The notes under the pieces: model-generated
The model's input: the letters and a program-made list of their open reading frames with translations, nothing else
What the model was told of the DNA's origin: nothing
Databases searched by the model: none
NCBI GenBank assembly: GCA_918262735.1
Contig: CAKJYJ010000009.1
Coordinates: forward strand, 28,655 to 92,654
From: Clostridiales bacterium
GTDB lineage: Bacteria; Bacillota; Clostridia; Christensenellales; UBA1242
DNA: 64,000 bases
Direction: 5' to 3'
Program-made: the position numbers and the translations under genes
Part shown: piece after piece, positions 9,688 through 19,696 of the stretch
Layout: each line of letters opens with the position of its first letter
Position numbering within the stretch: the stretch's first letter is position 1

Positions 9688-9999
9688 ATGAAACAATACA
9701 AACTTTTAGGACCAGACGGCAACTTTTATTACAGCGAAACAAAAGGTCTATATGGCGGATATAACGGAAAAATAAAAATATATGGCACAATGAATTGCAA
9801 GTCGGCACTTAACTGGATTAAAAAGGGACACTATGTTGATAAGCGTGTGTTTTTTAAGGATGAAAGAGATGCAATACTTGCCGGATTTAGACCCTGCGCC
9901 ATCTGTCAAAGAGAAAAGTATTTGAAATGGAAAGAAAATCCAGAAAAATTCAAAAAAGATATTTTAAACCAAAAAAACAATCAAATTGAAAGGGTTTAA
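9688..9999 (+). CDS. Small protein with Ada-type metal-binding domain
   Basis: YGTMNCKSALNWIKKGHYVDKRVFFKDERDAILAGFRPCAICQREKY: C...C-x2-C pattern and GFRPCxxC typical of the Ada Zn-binding domain. Confidence 0.7.
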   Translation: MKQYKLLGPDGNFYYSETKGLYGGYNGKIKIYGTMNCKSALNWIKKGHYVDKRVFFKDERDAILAGFRPCAICQREKYLKWKENPEKFKKDILNQKNNQIERV

Positions 10000-10055
10000 T
10001 TATCAATATTTAATAATAAACATTTTAGGTTAATATTTAGTTTGGAGGTTTTGCC

Positions 10056-10595
10056 TTGAGTTATAGTGAATATTTTGATTTATTTTTTACCGCACAAAAA
10101 AAGAACTGTAAGTACCGCGCCCTCTTAATAGACGTAAAAAACAGCAGAAATGTGCTAAAAAGTTTTGATGAATACCACAAATTTCATCTTTGCATAGACC
10201 ATATAATTGAAACATTGGGTCAACTTGGAACCAAAAGGAGCAATGAAATTCTTTTGCAAAACGAGAATAACATTATACATAAAACAACTTCTAAAACAAG
10301 AATAAATGATTCTAACTTAAATTGTAATCCAATGATACTAGGAGATTGTGCCTGCTTTTTCATTAATGAGGGCTCATTGTCTGAAAATGATTTTATAAAC
10401 ATCCTCTGTGATGCAATAAACAAGTTCAAAATAGATTTTGCATTCCACTTTGCATCTGGAAAATATGAAACAGATAGCTATGCGGAAGGAAATAAAAAAC
10501 TATACAAGGGATATATGCTTCCTCTTTTGGAAAACATCTCCAAAACAAATGGAATAATAATTGACAAGAACTATAGAGACACAAAACAAAAATAA
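10056..10595 (+). CDS. Hypothetical protein
   Basis: 179-aa ORF with TTG/ATG-type start and GGAGG upstream; followed by a terminator hairpin near 10603-10630. Confidence 0.55.
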   Translation: MSYSEYFDLFFTAQKKNCKYRALLIDVKNSRNVLKSFDEYHKFHLCIDHIIETLGQLGTKRSNEILLQNENNIIHKTTSKTRINDSNLNCNPMILGDCACFFINEGSLSENDFINILCDAINKFKIDFAFHFASGKYETDSYAEGNKKLYKGYMLPLLENISKTNGIIIDKNYRDTKQK

Positions 10596-10642
10596 TTAAA
10601 AATGGTAGCATACAACTGCTACCTTTTTATTAACTAATTAGT

Positions 10643-12349
10643 TTATTTTGAATTTTCCTCAAATATTATTTGACTTTTTACCATATCTGACAAACGTTTG
10701 GTTATTTTTAAGCCCAGTTGTTCCTGGGCGTTTTTATTATTTGTTATAACAACACTAACATCCCCATCTCGTCTTGGCCCAAAAGAATAGTTTAATTCTT
10801 TATTCGTTAATCTTTCAACCTGCCTTAATATGTCCAACACCGAATAACCAGGCTTGCCAGAGCCAATATTAAACACGCTGTATTTCCCATTTTGCAAAGT
10901 TACCGCCTTAAAAAATGCATTTGCAATATTTTCAACATGAATATAATCTCTTATGGTTGTTCCATCTTTTGTTGGATGGTCTCCACCATTCATAACAATC
11001 TTTTCGTTATGTTTTGCCTTTTCTAACAAATATACCAAAACATTTTTGTATTTTGTTGTTTGGGGGTCATCTCCAAGAAGCATTTTTGTATTTGCACCCA
11101 CCGGATTAGAAAGCCTTAAAACAACTGCAGAAGAATGTGTTTTTTGTTGCCAATCAAAAATTAATTCTTCACATTCTTTTTTTTGTTCTGCATATGGCGA
11201 AAGTAGTAACAATTTATCTGTTTCGCTAACAATATCATGCTCAGCATTCCCATAAACTGTTATAGAAGATGGAAAAACTAGGTTTGTTATGTTAAGCTTT
11301 GTCATAATGTCCAGAATGTTTTTTGTTAACACGACATTGTTTACATAATATTCATCTTGTTTTTCAAAGCTCTCTCCAACATATTTTTTGCCCGCAAGAT
11401 GAATAACCGAACCAACATTTTCTTTAATACAAACCTGCTCTAGCATTTCGCTATCCAAAAGGTCAAAATCATACAAAACAATACTTTTATCATACTTCTC
11501 TTTTAGTCTTTGTATTGAGTTTTTATATGAGTTTGAAAAATTATCAACAACAACAATTCTATACCCCTTTCTTACAAGCTTGTAAACAACGTTCGTGCCA
11601 ATATATCCAGCCCCACCAGTAACAAGAATTGTTCCTACTTTTTTTTCAGAATTGTTATCATAGTTAATATTAAGTAATTGTTCCCATTTAGGATAGTTAA
11701 TTCTTTTACATTCATTTAAGAATTTATCTTTGTTATAACTTAAATGTTTTGCCCTAAATTTTATTTTTCCATCACTCTCTTCAATCATAAAATAATTGCT
11801 AGGACATTTTAGACCCAACGAGCCAATATCAATAAACCTTGTGTCATTTTCGGTTACAACGCTTGGTGTGTGAATATGACCATATATAACATAGTCATAT
11901 TGCCCAGGGTTCAGCCCAAATTGCTCGGTTAATGATTTATCTTTTAACAAAATGTCCTTATTTGCCATATCGGTTTCTGCCCAACCATAATGGGTAAAAT
12001 AAAACTTTTTATTTGCTATTATTAATTCCATACCTTTTGGTAACTTTTCAAACATTGGCAAATAATCTTTTAGCCTTGCCCTGTTAATATCAAACTGCAT
12101 GCAAATATCAGGGTCAATGGCTGGGTCTAAGTCATCAATCCACTTTAACATTCTTGCCTCATGGTTTCCAAGAAGCATTGTGTAATTATATTTACTGAGC
12201 AAATCCATACACTCTTTTTGATATGGACCAAGCCCAACAGTATCACCTAGGCAAATGCGTAAATCCGCATTAATAAAGTCTTCTGTTTGAATGAGTTTTT
12301 GTAGTTGTTTTATATTTCCGTGTATATCGCTAAAGACGCAAATTCGCAT
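10643..12349 (-). CDS. Fusion protein: N-terminal metallophosphoesterase plus C-terminal GalE-like NAD-dependent epimerase
   Basis: MRICVFSDIHGNIKQLQ...CLGDTVGLGP...LLGNHEARM...YGHIHTPSVV, then ILVTGGAGYIGTNVVYKLVRKGYRIVVVDNFSN...HLAGKKYVGES...YAEQKKECEEL...RLSNPVGAN in the same frame. Confidence 0.88.
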   Translation of the reverse strand: MRICVFSDIHGNIKQLQKLIQTEDFINADLRICLGDTVGLGPYQKECMDLLSKYNYTMLLGNHEARMLKWIDDLDPAIDPDICMQFDINRARLKDYLPMFEKLPKGMELIIANKKFYFTHYGWAETDMANKDILLKDKSLTEQFGLNPGQYDYVIYGHIHTPSVVTENDTRFIDIGSLGLKCPSNYFMIEESDGKIKFRAKHLSYNKDKFLNECKRINYPKWEQLLNINYDNNSEKKVGTILVTGGAGYIGTNVVYKLVRKGYRIVVVDNFSNSYKNSIQRLKEKYDKSIVLYDFDLLDSEMLEQVCIKENVGSVIHLAGKKYVGESFEKQDEYYVNNVVLTKNILDIMTKLNITNLVFPSSITVYGNAEHDIVSETDKLLLLSPYAEQKKECEELIFDWQQKTHSSAVVLRLSNPVGANTKMLLGDDPQTTKYKNVLVYLLEKAKHNEKIVMNGGDHPTKDGTTIRDYIHVENIANAFFKAVTLQNGKYSVFNIGSGKPGYSVLDILRQVERLTNKELNYSFGPRRDGDVSVVITNNKNAQEQLGLKITKRLSDMVKSQIIFEENSK

Positions 12350-12385
12350 GTTATCCTCTCTTTTTTTATTTATATAAATTAAAGT

Positions 12386-12913
12386 TTATAACTTTTTGAA
12401 CATTGTTATCATTCTTTCTTCATATCCATTTTTAACATAAAAACTCCTCGCAGAGGAATTATATGCAAACACATCAAGTTGAATGTATTGGCAACCAACA
12501 TCAAAAAAGTAATTCTCCATTGCAGAAATTAAACTTGTTCCAATTCCATATTTTCTAAAGCGTTTATCAATAATCATCTCAGAAATAATGCCTTTTTTAG
12601 GGCAAGAATAAACTAACTTATCATAACTATCATATTTTTCAATAAACCCCGCAACAACACCAATAACCGCTTCGTTCAAAACATAAACAAATACCTTACC
12701 CTGATTATATTTGCATTCGTTAATCATTTTGGTAAAGTATTTTTCTCGATAGTCTTCTGATATAATATTCAGCTTATATTTATCAATTTCAATTATGTAT
12801 TTTTGTAAATCAACTAAAAGAGTTTTTACTTGATCTGCATACTTGTCGGTCAATTCAATTATACTCCCATGAACAGCCATATTTGTTTCATCATGAGTGT
12901 TATTATTTGCCAT
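12386..12913 (-). CDS. GNAT-family N-acetyltransferase
   Basis: GIISEMIIDKRFRKYGIGTSLISAMENYFFDVGCQYIQLDVFAYNSSARSFYVKNGYEE. Confidence 0.85.
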   Translation of the reverse strand: MANNNTHDETNMAVHGSIIELTDKYADQVKTLLVDLQKYIIEIDKYKLNIISEDYREKYFTKMINECKYNQGKVFVYVLNEAVIGVVAGFIEKYDSYDKLVYSCPKKGIISEMIIDKRFRKYGIGTSLISAMENYFFDVGCQYIQLDVFAYNSSARSFYVKNGYEERMITMFKKL

Positions 12914-13610
12914 TTTGCTTTAATGTTATCTCCTTTTCAAAAAGTTTCCAAGGAAACATTGATAAATTAGGAACACATCTAAAAATCATTTGTTTTTTTG
13001 TTGTTGGGTGAACAAAAGATAATTCGTACGCCCAAAGCGAAAGATTGAACCCTTTTGCCAAACTATCACCACCATATTTTGCATCACCAAAAATTGGAGT
13101 GCCAATTTGTGCAAGTTGAACTCTAATTTGATGGCTTCTCCCAGTTAAAATTTTAACTTCAAGCAAACTAACCTTATCAACTGTTTTTATTGTGTTATAT
13201 TCCAAAATTGCCTGCTTGGCACCAACCTCGCCCCTTGGGCAAACTTTAACAATGTTATCTTTGGTATCTTTCTTCAAAAAATGTTCAAGCCTTGATGCTT
13301 TGTATTTTGGAGTTCCAACAACAACTGCTAAATACTTCTTTGAAAATACTTTTGATTTCAATTGTTCAGAAAGCCTTGATGCCGCCTTGCTTGTTTTGGC
13401 AAAAACCATAACTCCGCCGGTTGGCCTATCTAATCTGTGAACCAATCCAACATACACATTGCCCTGTTTGTTATACGTTTCTTTAATGTATTCTTTAACC
13501 ATATCCAAAAGAGATTTATCGTTTGTTTCGTCGCCCTGGCTTAAAATGTTTTGTGGTTTCAAAACAACAATAATATGATTATCTTCATACAAAATGCTTA
13601 AATTTTCCAT
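12903..13610 (-). CDS. RluA-family pseudouridine synthase
   Basis: VHRLDRPTGGVMVFAKTSKAASRLSEQ...KKYLAVV...TGRSHQIRVQLAQIGTPIFGDAKYGG. Confidence 0.92.
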   Translation of the reverse strand: MENLSILYEDNHIIVVLKPQNILSQGDETNDKSLLDMVKEYIKETYNKQGNVYVGLVHRLDRPTGGVMVFAKTSKAASRLSEQLKSKVFSKKYLAVVVGTPKYKASRLEHFLKKDTKDNIVKVCPRGEVGAKQAILEYNTIKTVDKVSLLEVKILTGRSHQIRVQLAQIGTPIFGDAKYGGDSLAKGFNLSLWAYELSFVHPTTKKQMIFRCVPNLSMFPWKLFEKEITLKQNGK

Positions 13611-13645
13611 ATTTTTCTCCATTTTTTATGATTTTTTGCCAATTT

Positions 13646-14500
13646 TTACCATATTTTTAATCCACTGGCCCCACAAGGTAAAATAATATTTTCTTCCTCA
13701 GTTGCAATTCCAACCTCATATGCATCGGTTGTTCCACCCTCAAAAGTTGTGTTTAACACATTCCTTAAAACCATTGGTTGAAGCCCTGTTGTGTATGAAT
13801 TTATTAAAACAAAAAGAGGGTTATCAGATAAAACTTCCTTGCAGAGTTTAACAAAATCACAAAGGCTACTTTCTATCTTCCACATCTCTCCGCTTGGTCC
13901 CCTACCATAGCTTGGTGGGTCCATAATTATTGCGTCATATTTTTTACCACGTCTAATTTCTCTTTCAACAAATTTAACACAGTCATCAACAATATATCTA
14001 ATAGGGCGATTTTCAAGACCGCTAATTTTGATATTTTCTTTACATCTTTCAACCATACCTTTACTTGCATCAACATGTGTTACCTCAGCACCCGCATAAG
14101 TGCAAGCAACCGTGGCACCACCGGTATACCCAAACAAATTAAGAACTCTAATTGAACGATTTGCTTTTTTTATTAAGTCTATCATCATATCCCAATTAAC
14201 AGCTTGCTCAGGAAATAAACCCGTGTGCTTAAACCCCATTGGTTTTATTAAGAATTTCAAATCATTATACCCGATTGTCCACTCGTTTGGCATTGGTTTA
14301 ATGTTGTTCCAATATCCACCGCCCGTTGACTCACGAATGTAGTGTGCGTTAAGACCCGGTTCTTTTGCCAAGTTTCTTTTTGCATGCCAAATAACCTGTG
14401 GGTCTGGTCTTAAAAGTTTAACATTCCCCCACATTTCCAACTTTTCACCATCACCGGTCGCCAAAACCCTATAATCTTTCCAGTTATTACTTACCTTCAT
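13646..14500 (-). CDS. Class I SAM-dependent methyltransferase (RlmI/RlmK-like)
   Basis: VLNLFGYTGGATVACTYAGAEVTHVDASKGMVERCKENIKISGL...DAIIMDPPSYGRGPSGEMWKIE. Confidence 0.87.
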   Translation of the reverse strand: MKVSNNWKDYRVLATGDGEKLEMWGNVKLLRPDPQVIWHAKRNLAKEPGLNAHYIRESTGGGYWNNIKPMPNEWTIGYNDLKFLIKPMGFKHTGLFPEQAVNWDMMIDLIKKANRSIRVLNLFGYTGGATVACTYAGAEVTHVDASKGMVERCKENIKISGLENRPIRYIVDDCVKFVEREIRRGKKYDAIIMDPPSYGRGPSGEMWKIESSLCDFVKLCKEVLSDNPLFVLINSYTTGLQPMVLRNVLNTTFEGGTTDAYEVGIATEEENIILPCGASGLKIW

Positions 14501-14924
14501 ATTTTTCCTCGTCCGACTTTAATATAACAATATTATTAAAATTATTGACCTCTAAAAATTTTTGAAATAACCCTAAAAAATCATTCCTTGAAGATGTTGC
14601 ACATTTATTCTCGTTGTGATGATAAATAACAGTGTTGTTGTTATCTCCCTTAATCAGTCTTAAACTGCCAACAACCGACTTGGTTCCAAAATCAACACCA
14701 ACCCAAAGTGTATCCAAAAACCAATAATCATTCTCCATATCAATTCCTTTTGATATGTTTTCAATTTCGCCCTTTGTGTACCTTTTTGAATGATATGGCA
14801 ACCCAAGTTTTCGCTCAAACTCGATAACCGACTCACCAAGCCTTTCTAACTCGACTTTTGTTAATGGAAAAATAACAAAACCATTTCCTCGTAACATATA
14901 CTGACTTAAATCATAATCTTTCAT
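14487..14924 (-). CDS. Hypothetical protein
   Basis: Start at internal ATG 14924 (MKDYDLSQYMLRG); overlaps the methyltransferase start. Confidence 0.55.
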   Translation of the reverse strand: MKDYDLSQYMLRGNGFVIFPLTKVELERLGESVIEFERKLGLPYHSKRYTKGEIENISKGIDMENDYWFLDTLWVGVDFGTKSVVGSLRLIKGDNNNTVIYHHNENKCATSSRNDFLGLFQKFLEVNNFNNIVILKSDEEKYEGK

Positions 14925-15132
14925 GCTTACTATTTTAATAGTAAAAAAACAAATTGTCAAGGAATGTACAATTTGTTTATTATCAATATACAAAATGATT
15001 ACGCGGCTTTTTTATTGGTAAAAATCCCAATTGCACCAATAAACACAGAATGTTTGATAAATTAAAAGAATTATAAACCAATTTATACCATTCTATGATT
15101 AAACGTCGCTTTTACTTATCGTTTTCAAATAG

Positions 15133-15906
15133 CTATCTAATATTTTCCCGCATTCCCTTTATTGCATTTTTCTCAAGCCTTGAAACCTGTGCCTGAGATA
15201 TCCCAATTGCATCAGAAACCTCAATTTGTGTTTTACCAATAAAATATCTTAAAAGCAAAATCTCCCGCTCTCGGCTACTCAATTTTCCAAGTGCAGATTT
15301 TAGTGATAATATTTCATTCATTGAATCGTCATCACACTTGGGATCATAAATTTGGTCAAGAACATGAACCCCGTCATCGCCATCATCATAAACAGGTTCG
15401 TTTAGGCTAACCGTATCGCTAATTGCATCTAGTGCATATGAAACGCTTTTTGTTGGCAATTCAAGGTCATTTGCTATTTCATCAATGCTTGGCTCTTTCC
15501 CGTTTTCTCTAGACAACTTTTCTCGTGATTGCAATGCCCTATATGCAATATCTCTCAAACTTCTTGAAACCCTAATGGAATTGTTATCTCGTAAATACCT
15601 TTTTATCTCTCCAATAATCATTGGAACGGCATAAGTTGAAAATTTAACGTTAAGGGACATGTCAAAATTATCAATGGCTTTCATAAGTCCAACACAGCCA
15701 ACCTGAAACATATCATCAGACTTTTCTTTCTTACCATAAAATCTTTGCACCACGCTTAAAACCAATCTTAAATTGGCAACAACAAATTCATCTCGTGCAA
15801 GTTCATCACCCTTTTTTATTCTCTTCAATAGTTCTTCCATTTCATAGTATTTTAGTTTTGGTAATGTGCTGGTATCCACGCCACAAACAACAACCCTATT
15901 TGCCAT
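15133..15906 (-). CDS. sigG: RNA polymerase sporulation-specific sigma factor SigG
   Basis: N-terminal VCGVDTSTLPKLKYYEMEELL, sigma-70 regions 2-4, genomic position next to sigE. Confidence 0.93.
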   Translation of the reverse strand: MANRVVVCGVDTSTLPKLKYYEMEELLKRIKKGDELARDEFVVANLRLVLSVVQRFYGKKEKSDDMFQVGCVGLMKAIDNFDMSLNVKFSTYAVPMIIGEIKRYLRDNNSIRVSRSLRDIAYRALQSREKLSRENGKEPSIDEIANDLELPTKSVSYALDAISDTVSLNEPVYDDGDDGVHVLDQIYDPKCDDDSMNEILSLKSALGKLSSREREILLLRYFIGKTQIEVSDAIGISQAQVSRLEKNAIKGMRENIR

Positions 15907-16047
15907 AAAACTCCCCTCGTGAGATTATGATGAACTTAATTAGTTTTTTTATTCATTATGGCATCAGTTTTCAAAAATACAACAAAATAAGCAAAAATAA
16001 TATATTTTTTTGCGAATTTTACTCCAATTTTATCAATTTTGTTTCAA

Positions 16048-16773
16048 TTATATAACTTTTCTAATATCCTTTTTCATTTTAATTAATATCTTCTTTTCAA
16101 TTCTAGATATGTATGATTGTGAAATACCAAGTTCGTCAGCAACTTCTTTTTGCGTTTTTTCTCCGCCCCCTAAAAGTCCAAATCTAAGTATCATTATTTC
16201 TTTTTCTCTCACTCCAAGTTTATTAATTATTTCCCATAATATTTGTTGTTCTGATGACCTTTCCATGTCCCTTCCAAGTGTCTGTTTTTCATCATACAAA
16301 ACATCCTCAATTAAAAGTTCATTTCCGTCGCCATCACCACTAAGAGGCTCATCTAAACTCACCTCTGCTTTTAATTTGTTATTTTTTCTAAGTTGCATTA
16401 ATATTTCATTTTCAATACACCTAGAGGCATATGTCGCAAGTTTTATTTTTTTGTCATACTTATATGTTTGTACAGCCTTTATTAAACCAATTGCACCAAT
16501 TGATATTAAATCTTCAAACTCAATACCGGTGTTTTCATACTTCTTTGCAATATACACAACTAATCTTAAATTGTGCTCAATTAGTTTTTGTTTGGCAACC
16601 AAATTATTGTTTGCAATCTCATCCAAAAGAACCATTTCTTCCTCGGGCGATAGCGGGTTTGGCAATGCCTCGTTGCCACAGATATATAAAACAATATTCT
16701 CCGGCTTCTCTAAATAATTTGTATTTAATATTTTTCTGATTATATGTTTTATTCTATCGATAATTCTTTTCAT
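16048..16773 (-). CDS. sigE: RNA polymerase sporulation-specific sigma factor SigE
   Basis: [24 protein letters not shown]...[34 protein letters not shown]; lies between spoIIGA and sigG. Confidence 0.94.
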   Translation of the reverse strand: MKRIIDRIKHIIRKILNTNYLEKPENIVLYICGNEALPNPLSPEEEMVLLDEIANNNLVAKQKLIEHNLRLVVYIAKKYENTGIEFEDLISIGAIGLIKAVQTYKYDKKIKLATYASRCIENEILMQLRKNNKLKAEVSLDEPLSGDGDGNELLIEDVLYDEKQTLGRDMERSSEQQILWEIINKLGVREKEIMILRFGLLGGGEKTQKEVADELGISQSYISRIEKKILIKMKKDIRKVI

Positions 16774-16785
16774 ATAAATCCCCCT

Positions 16786-17610
16786 TTAAACAAAAGCGTT
16801 AATATTAAGCAACATATTACAATTAAAACTCTTTTCAAACCTAGAATAGCATAGCCCAAGCTTTGCATTTTTGAAATCTATCTTTTTCTCGCCCAGATTT
16901 ATTTCTAACAAATCCACATCAAACACCAGTATTCTACCCATCCCATTTGCAAACATTGAATTCACATAGTGAGGAAATTTTAATTGTTTGTAATTCTTTG
17001 TAATTAAATCTATGATTGATATTCCCTCATACAATTTTTCAAATAGTTTTGAATTGATTATAAAAACTGGCTCTTTGCACAAATCGTCTAACAGTGTGTT
17101 GCCACTATCTAAAAATGCAAAATCTTCAACCATCACACCACTATCTGTTATTGTTATTTTATAAACAAAATTATTAATTGCCGCTCTTTTGTTAATTGCC
17201 CTAACAACCAAATTTACCATATGATAGATTATAAATAACACAACAAGCAATGCGTACGTTGGTATTTTACTGTTGACATTTACCGTTCCATAAATCGAAT
17301 AATATAAAAATACAGTAAACCCACCATACAATGCTGTTAAAAAAATAAAACAAAGATACTTAGACACAAACCCATTTTTTTCAAAAACTATGGCACAAAT
17401 AATAACCCCCACCCCAATTCGGTATAAAACCATTTCAAAAATGGCAAATGTTAGCACTGGATATGTTATAGCGAATAATGCCCCTAGCAATGACGCAATG
17501 ATTAGTCTGATTTTTTTTACATAAACCTTTAACAGTTTGCTTGTTGTTAATAGTAATAAAAGTGTAACAAAAAAGTTTTCTAGTATACAGTCCTCAATAT
17601 ATACTTCCAT
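16786..17610 (-). CDS. spoIIGA: Sigma-E processing peptidase SpoIIGA
   Basis: Five hydrophobic segments, MEVYIEDCILENFFVTLLLL start, DSGNTLLD aspartyl protease-like motif, immediately upstream of sigE. Confidence 0.92.
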   Translation of the reverse strand: MEVYIEDCILENFFVTLLLLLTTSKLLKVYVKKIRLIIASLLGALFAITYPVLTFAIFEMVLYRIGVGVIICAIVFEKNGFVSKYLCFIFLTALYGGFTVFLYYSIYGTVNVNSKIPTYALLVVLFIIYHMVNLVVRAINKRAAINNFVYKITITDSGVMVEDFAFLDSGNTLLDDLCKEPVFIINSKLFEKLYEGISIIDLITKNYKQLKFPHYVNSMFANGMGRILVFDVDLLEINLGEKKIDFKNAKLGLCYSRFEKSFNCNMLLNINAFV

Positions 17611-17801
17611 TTTCTCTCACCAATAATGTTATAAAAAAACGAACGCCATTTTGCAATGCTTATTGTTACTGAAATTGTTTATTTATGTCTTTTTTTTACT
17701 AAAACATCATCACAAAAACAATTCATTAAAACACAAAAAAACAATACTAATTGTCTTTTTGTAATATTACTAAATATATTTGATTTTTTTTGAAATTTTT
17801 G

Positions 17802-17830
17802 TTGACATGGGCACCAATCTATGCTAATAT
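17802..17830 (+). promoter_or_regulatory. Promoter of tRNA-Lys(TTT)
   Basis: TTGACA, 17 nt spacer, TAATAT. Confidence 0.8.
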
Positions 17831-17862
17831 TACTGGGTCGTTAAAAACGGCAAACATTGTGT

Positions 17863-17938
17863 GGTTCACTAGCTCAGTTGGTAGAGCACTTGACTTTTAA
17901 TCAAGGGGTCGCGGGTTCGAACCCCGCGTGAGCCACCA
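17863..17938 (+). tRNA. tRNA-Lys(TTT)
   Basis: GGTTCACTAGCTCAGTTGGTAGAGCACTTGACTTTTAATCAAGGGGTCGCGGGTTCGAACCCCGCGTGAGCCACCA; anticodon loop CTTTTAA. Confidence 0.95.
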
Positions 17939-18194
17939 ATTTTTATTTAACCACAGGGTTTTGTTTAATTACTCTGCCCTTGATTAAAAGATATTGGGGT
18001 CCTTAAAAACGCATGTTTTTGGGGTGAGGATGCACCGAATGTTAAGCGATGGTTTTACAATATGGAAAAACCAAGCCATAAATTCGTGGGCAGACGAAAT
18101 CAAGGGGTCGCGGGTTCGAACCCCGCGTGAGCCACCAATTTTTATTTAACCACAGGGTTTTGTTCAATAACACTGCCCTTGATTAAAAGATATT
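17899..18194 (+). repeat. Direct duplication of the tRNA-Lys(TTT) 3' half plus downstream segment (17899-17995 and 18098-18194), flanking tRNA-tail structured element copy 3 (17996-18097)
   Basis: Two ~97-nt copies of AATCAAGGGGTCGCGGGTTCGAACCCCGCGTGAGCCACCAATTTTTATTTAACCACAGGGTTTTG...CTGCCCTTGATTAAAAGATATT at a 199-nt period. Insert stems CCTTAAAAAC (18001-18010) / GTTTTTGGGG (18015-18024) and TGGTTTT (18050-18056) / AAAACCA (18067-18073). Confidence 0.88.
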
Positions 18195-18210
18195 AACCTT
18201 TATTTAATAT

Positions 18211-18293
18211 GCGGACATGGCGGAACTGGCAGACGCGCTAGACTTAGGATCTAGTTCGAAAGAGTGGGGGTTCAAGTCCTCTTGTCCGCACCA
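18211..18293 (+). tRNA. tRNA-Leu(TAG)
   Basis: GCGGACATGGCGGAACTGGCAGACGCGCTAGACTTAGGATCTAGTTCGAAAGAGTGGGGGTTCAAGTCCTCTTGTCCGCACCA; anticodon loop CTTAGGA. Confidence 0.95.
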
Positions 18294-18675
18294 AAGACGA
18301 GCAATCCGAACCATTTGGTTTGAGTTGCTCTTTTTTATGAGTACCATAATCTTCATTAGGCACCACATAATCATAAGTGTTTTATATTTTTGAAATTGTT
18401 TAACACGATACTGAAAACAAAAAACTTTCGTCATTACACATAATAATATTGTTTACTTACAGATCAACCATTACCCATAATTCATTTTATCAGTTAGATA
18501 CAACGCTAAAAACAAAACGTTCATGTCTACAATATTAACATTAAATAATAACAAAAAACACCAAATGGGTTAGTCCCAAACAAAGAAAAATATAAAAAAC
18601 TAAAAAAGTGAAAATTATATGTTGCAAAATTTGGTATAATACACTAAAATATTAGTCGAATTAAAAGGAGAAAAT

Positions 18676-19062
18676 ATGAAAAATTTTAAGTTTATTTGGA
18701 AAAATTTTGACACAATAAAACAAGGCTATGATTTGGCAACCCTAACAATTGAAATTCAAGATGGTGAGATAAATCCAACAATAACCTTCTCAACAGGAGA
18801 TAAGTTTGCATTCACAGTGATAGATAAAACATTTAAGAAAAACAATAAGGAAATGTTAGAAAAACTTTCAAAGGTCAAAATACCAGAAGAAAACATTGCT
18901 TCCGATGGTTGTGATGGGGATGCTTGGGAAATTGAAGTTGATGGTAAAGTCTTAAAGGGTTACTTAGATAGACCAAAGTGGCTGAACGAAATTAAAGAAA
19001 TAATTTGCTTTAACAATATTTTTGAATATGCGGAAAGTAAAATAAAATCTTACATTAGTTAA
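18676..19062 (+). CDS. Hypothetical protein
   Basis: 128-aa ORF with AAGGAG upstream of ATG. Confidence 0.6.
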   Translation: MKNFKFIWKNFDTIKQGYDLATLTIEIQDGEINPTITFSTGDKFAFTVIDKTFKKNNKEMLEKLSKVKIPEENIASDGCDGDAWEIEVDGKVLKGYLDRPKWLNEIKEIICFNNIFEYAESKIKSYIS

Positions 19063-19125
19063 TGTTATTCATAAATATTAATTTAATTATGGTAAGCGCG
19101 GATATAAAACTTAAAAGAGGATATT

Positions 19126-19593
19126 ATGATAAAAATTAACCATTACAAAACCGATATACAAAACTATATTAATGATATTTTTTGCTTAGATAACTTTTCG
19201 GCTTTTAGTGTTGTGATTGATGGTATTGAATACAAAACTGCAGAACACGCTTTTCAATCGTTAAAGTTTATTGAAAACAATAAGGGTGTATATGAAATGA
19301 TAAAAAATAGCCCATCGCCATATGTTGCTAGGGAATTAGCACATAAATACAAATCAACCCGCGACCCAGAGTGGTCTAACAAAAAGTATAAAGTCATGGA
19401 ATTGGTTTTAACTCAAAAAGCCTTGCAAAATGATTATGTTAAGGAAAAATTATTGGCAACTAACAATTCAGATATAATTGAAGATTGTTGGGCTGATGAT
19501 GATAAAGATTGGGGTTGTGGAATTGATGGCACTGGGCAAAACAATCTTGGCAAAATATGGATGGATATTAGAAAAAAAATAAACAGTCGTTAA
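19126..19593 (+). CDS. NADAR-family protein (YbiA-like, DUF1768)
   Basis: FSAFSVVIDGIEYKTAEHAFQSLKF...ELAHKY...YKVMELVLTQKALQNDYVKEKLLAT...ADDDKDWGCGIDGTGQNNLGKIWMDIR. Confidence 0.87.
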   Translation: MIKINHYKTDIQNYINDIFCLDNFSAFSVVIDGIEYKTAEHAFQSLKFIENNKGVYEMIKNSPSPYVARELAHKYKSTRDPEWSNKKYKVMELVLTQKALQNDYVKEKLLATNNSDIIEDCWADDDKDWGCGIDGTGQNNLGKIWMDIRKKINSR

Positions 19594-19696
19594 TTCACCA
19601 ACCCTCATATGCAAAACATAAGAAAAAATGGTTTTGGGGTATTGCAATTCGTTATCTAATATGATATACTAGCGCCAGTTAAAAGTGAGGAATAAT

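Noticed and set aside
16010-16717. 235-aa plus-strand ORF
   Set aside because: Antisense to sigE; shadow ORF.
18204-18434. 76-aa minus-strand ORF
   Set aside because: Antisense to tRNA-Leu(TAG).
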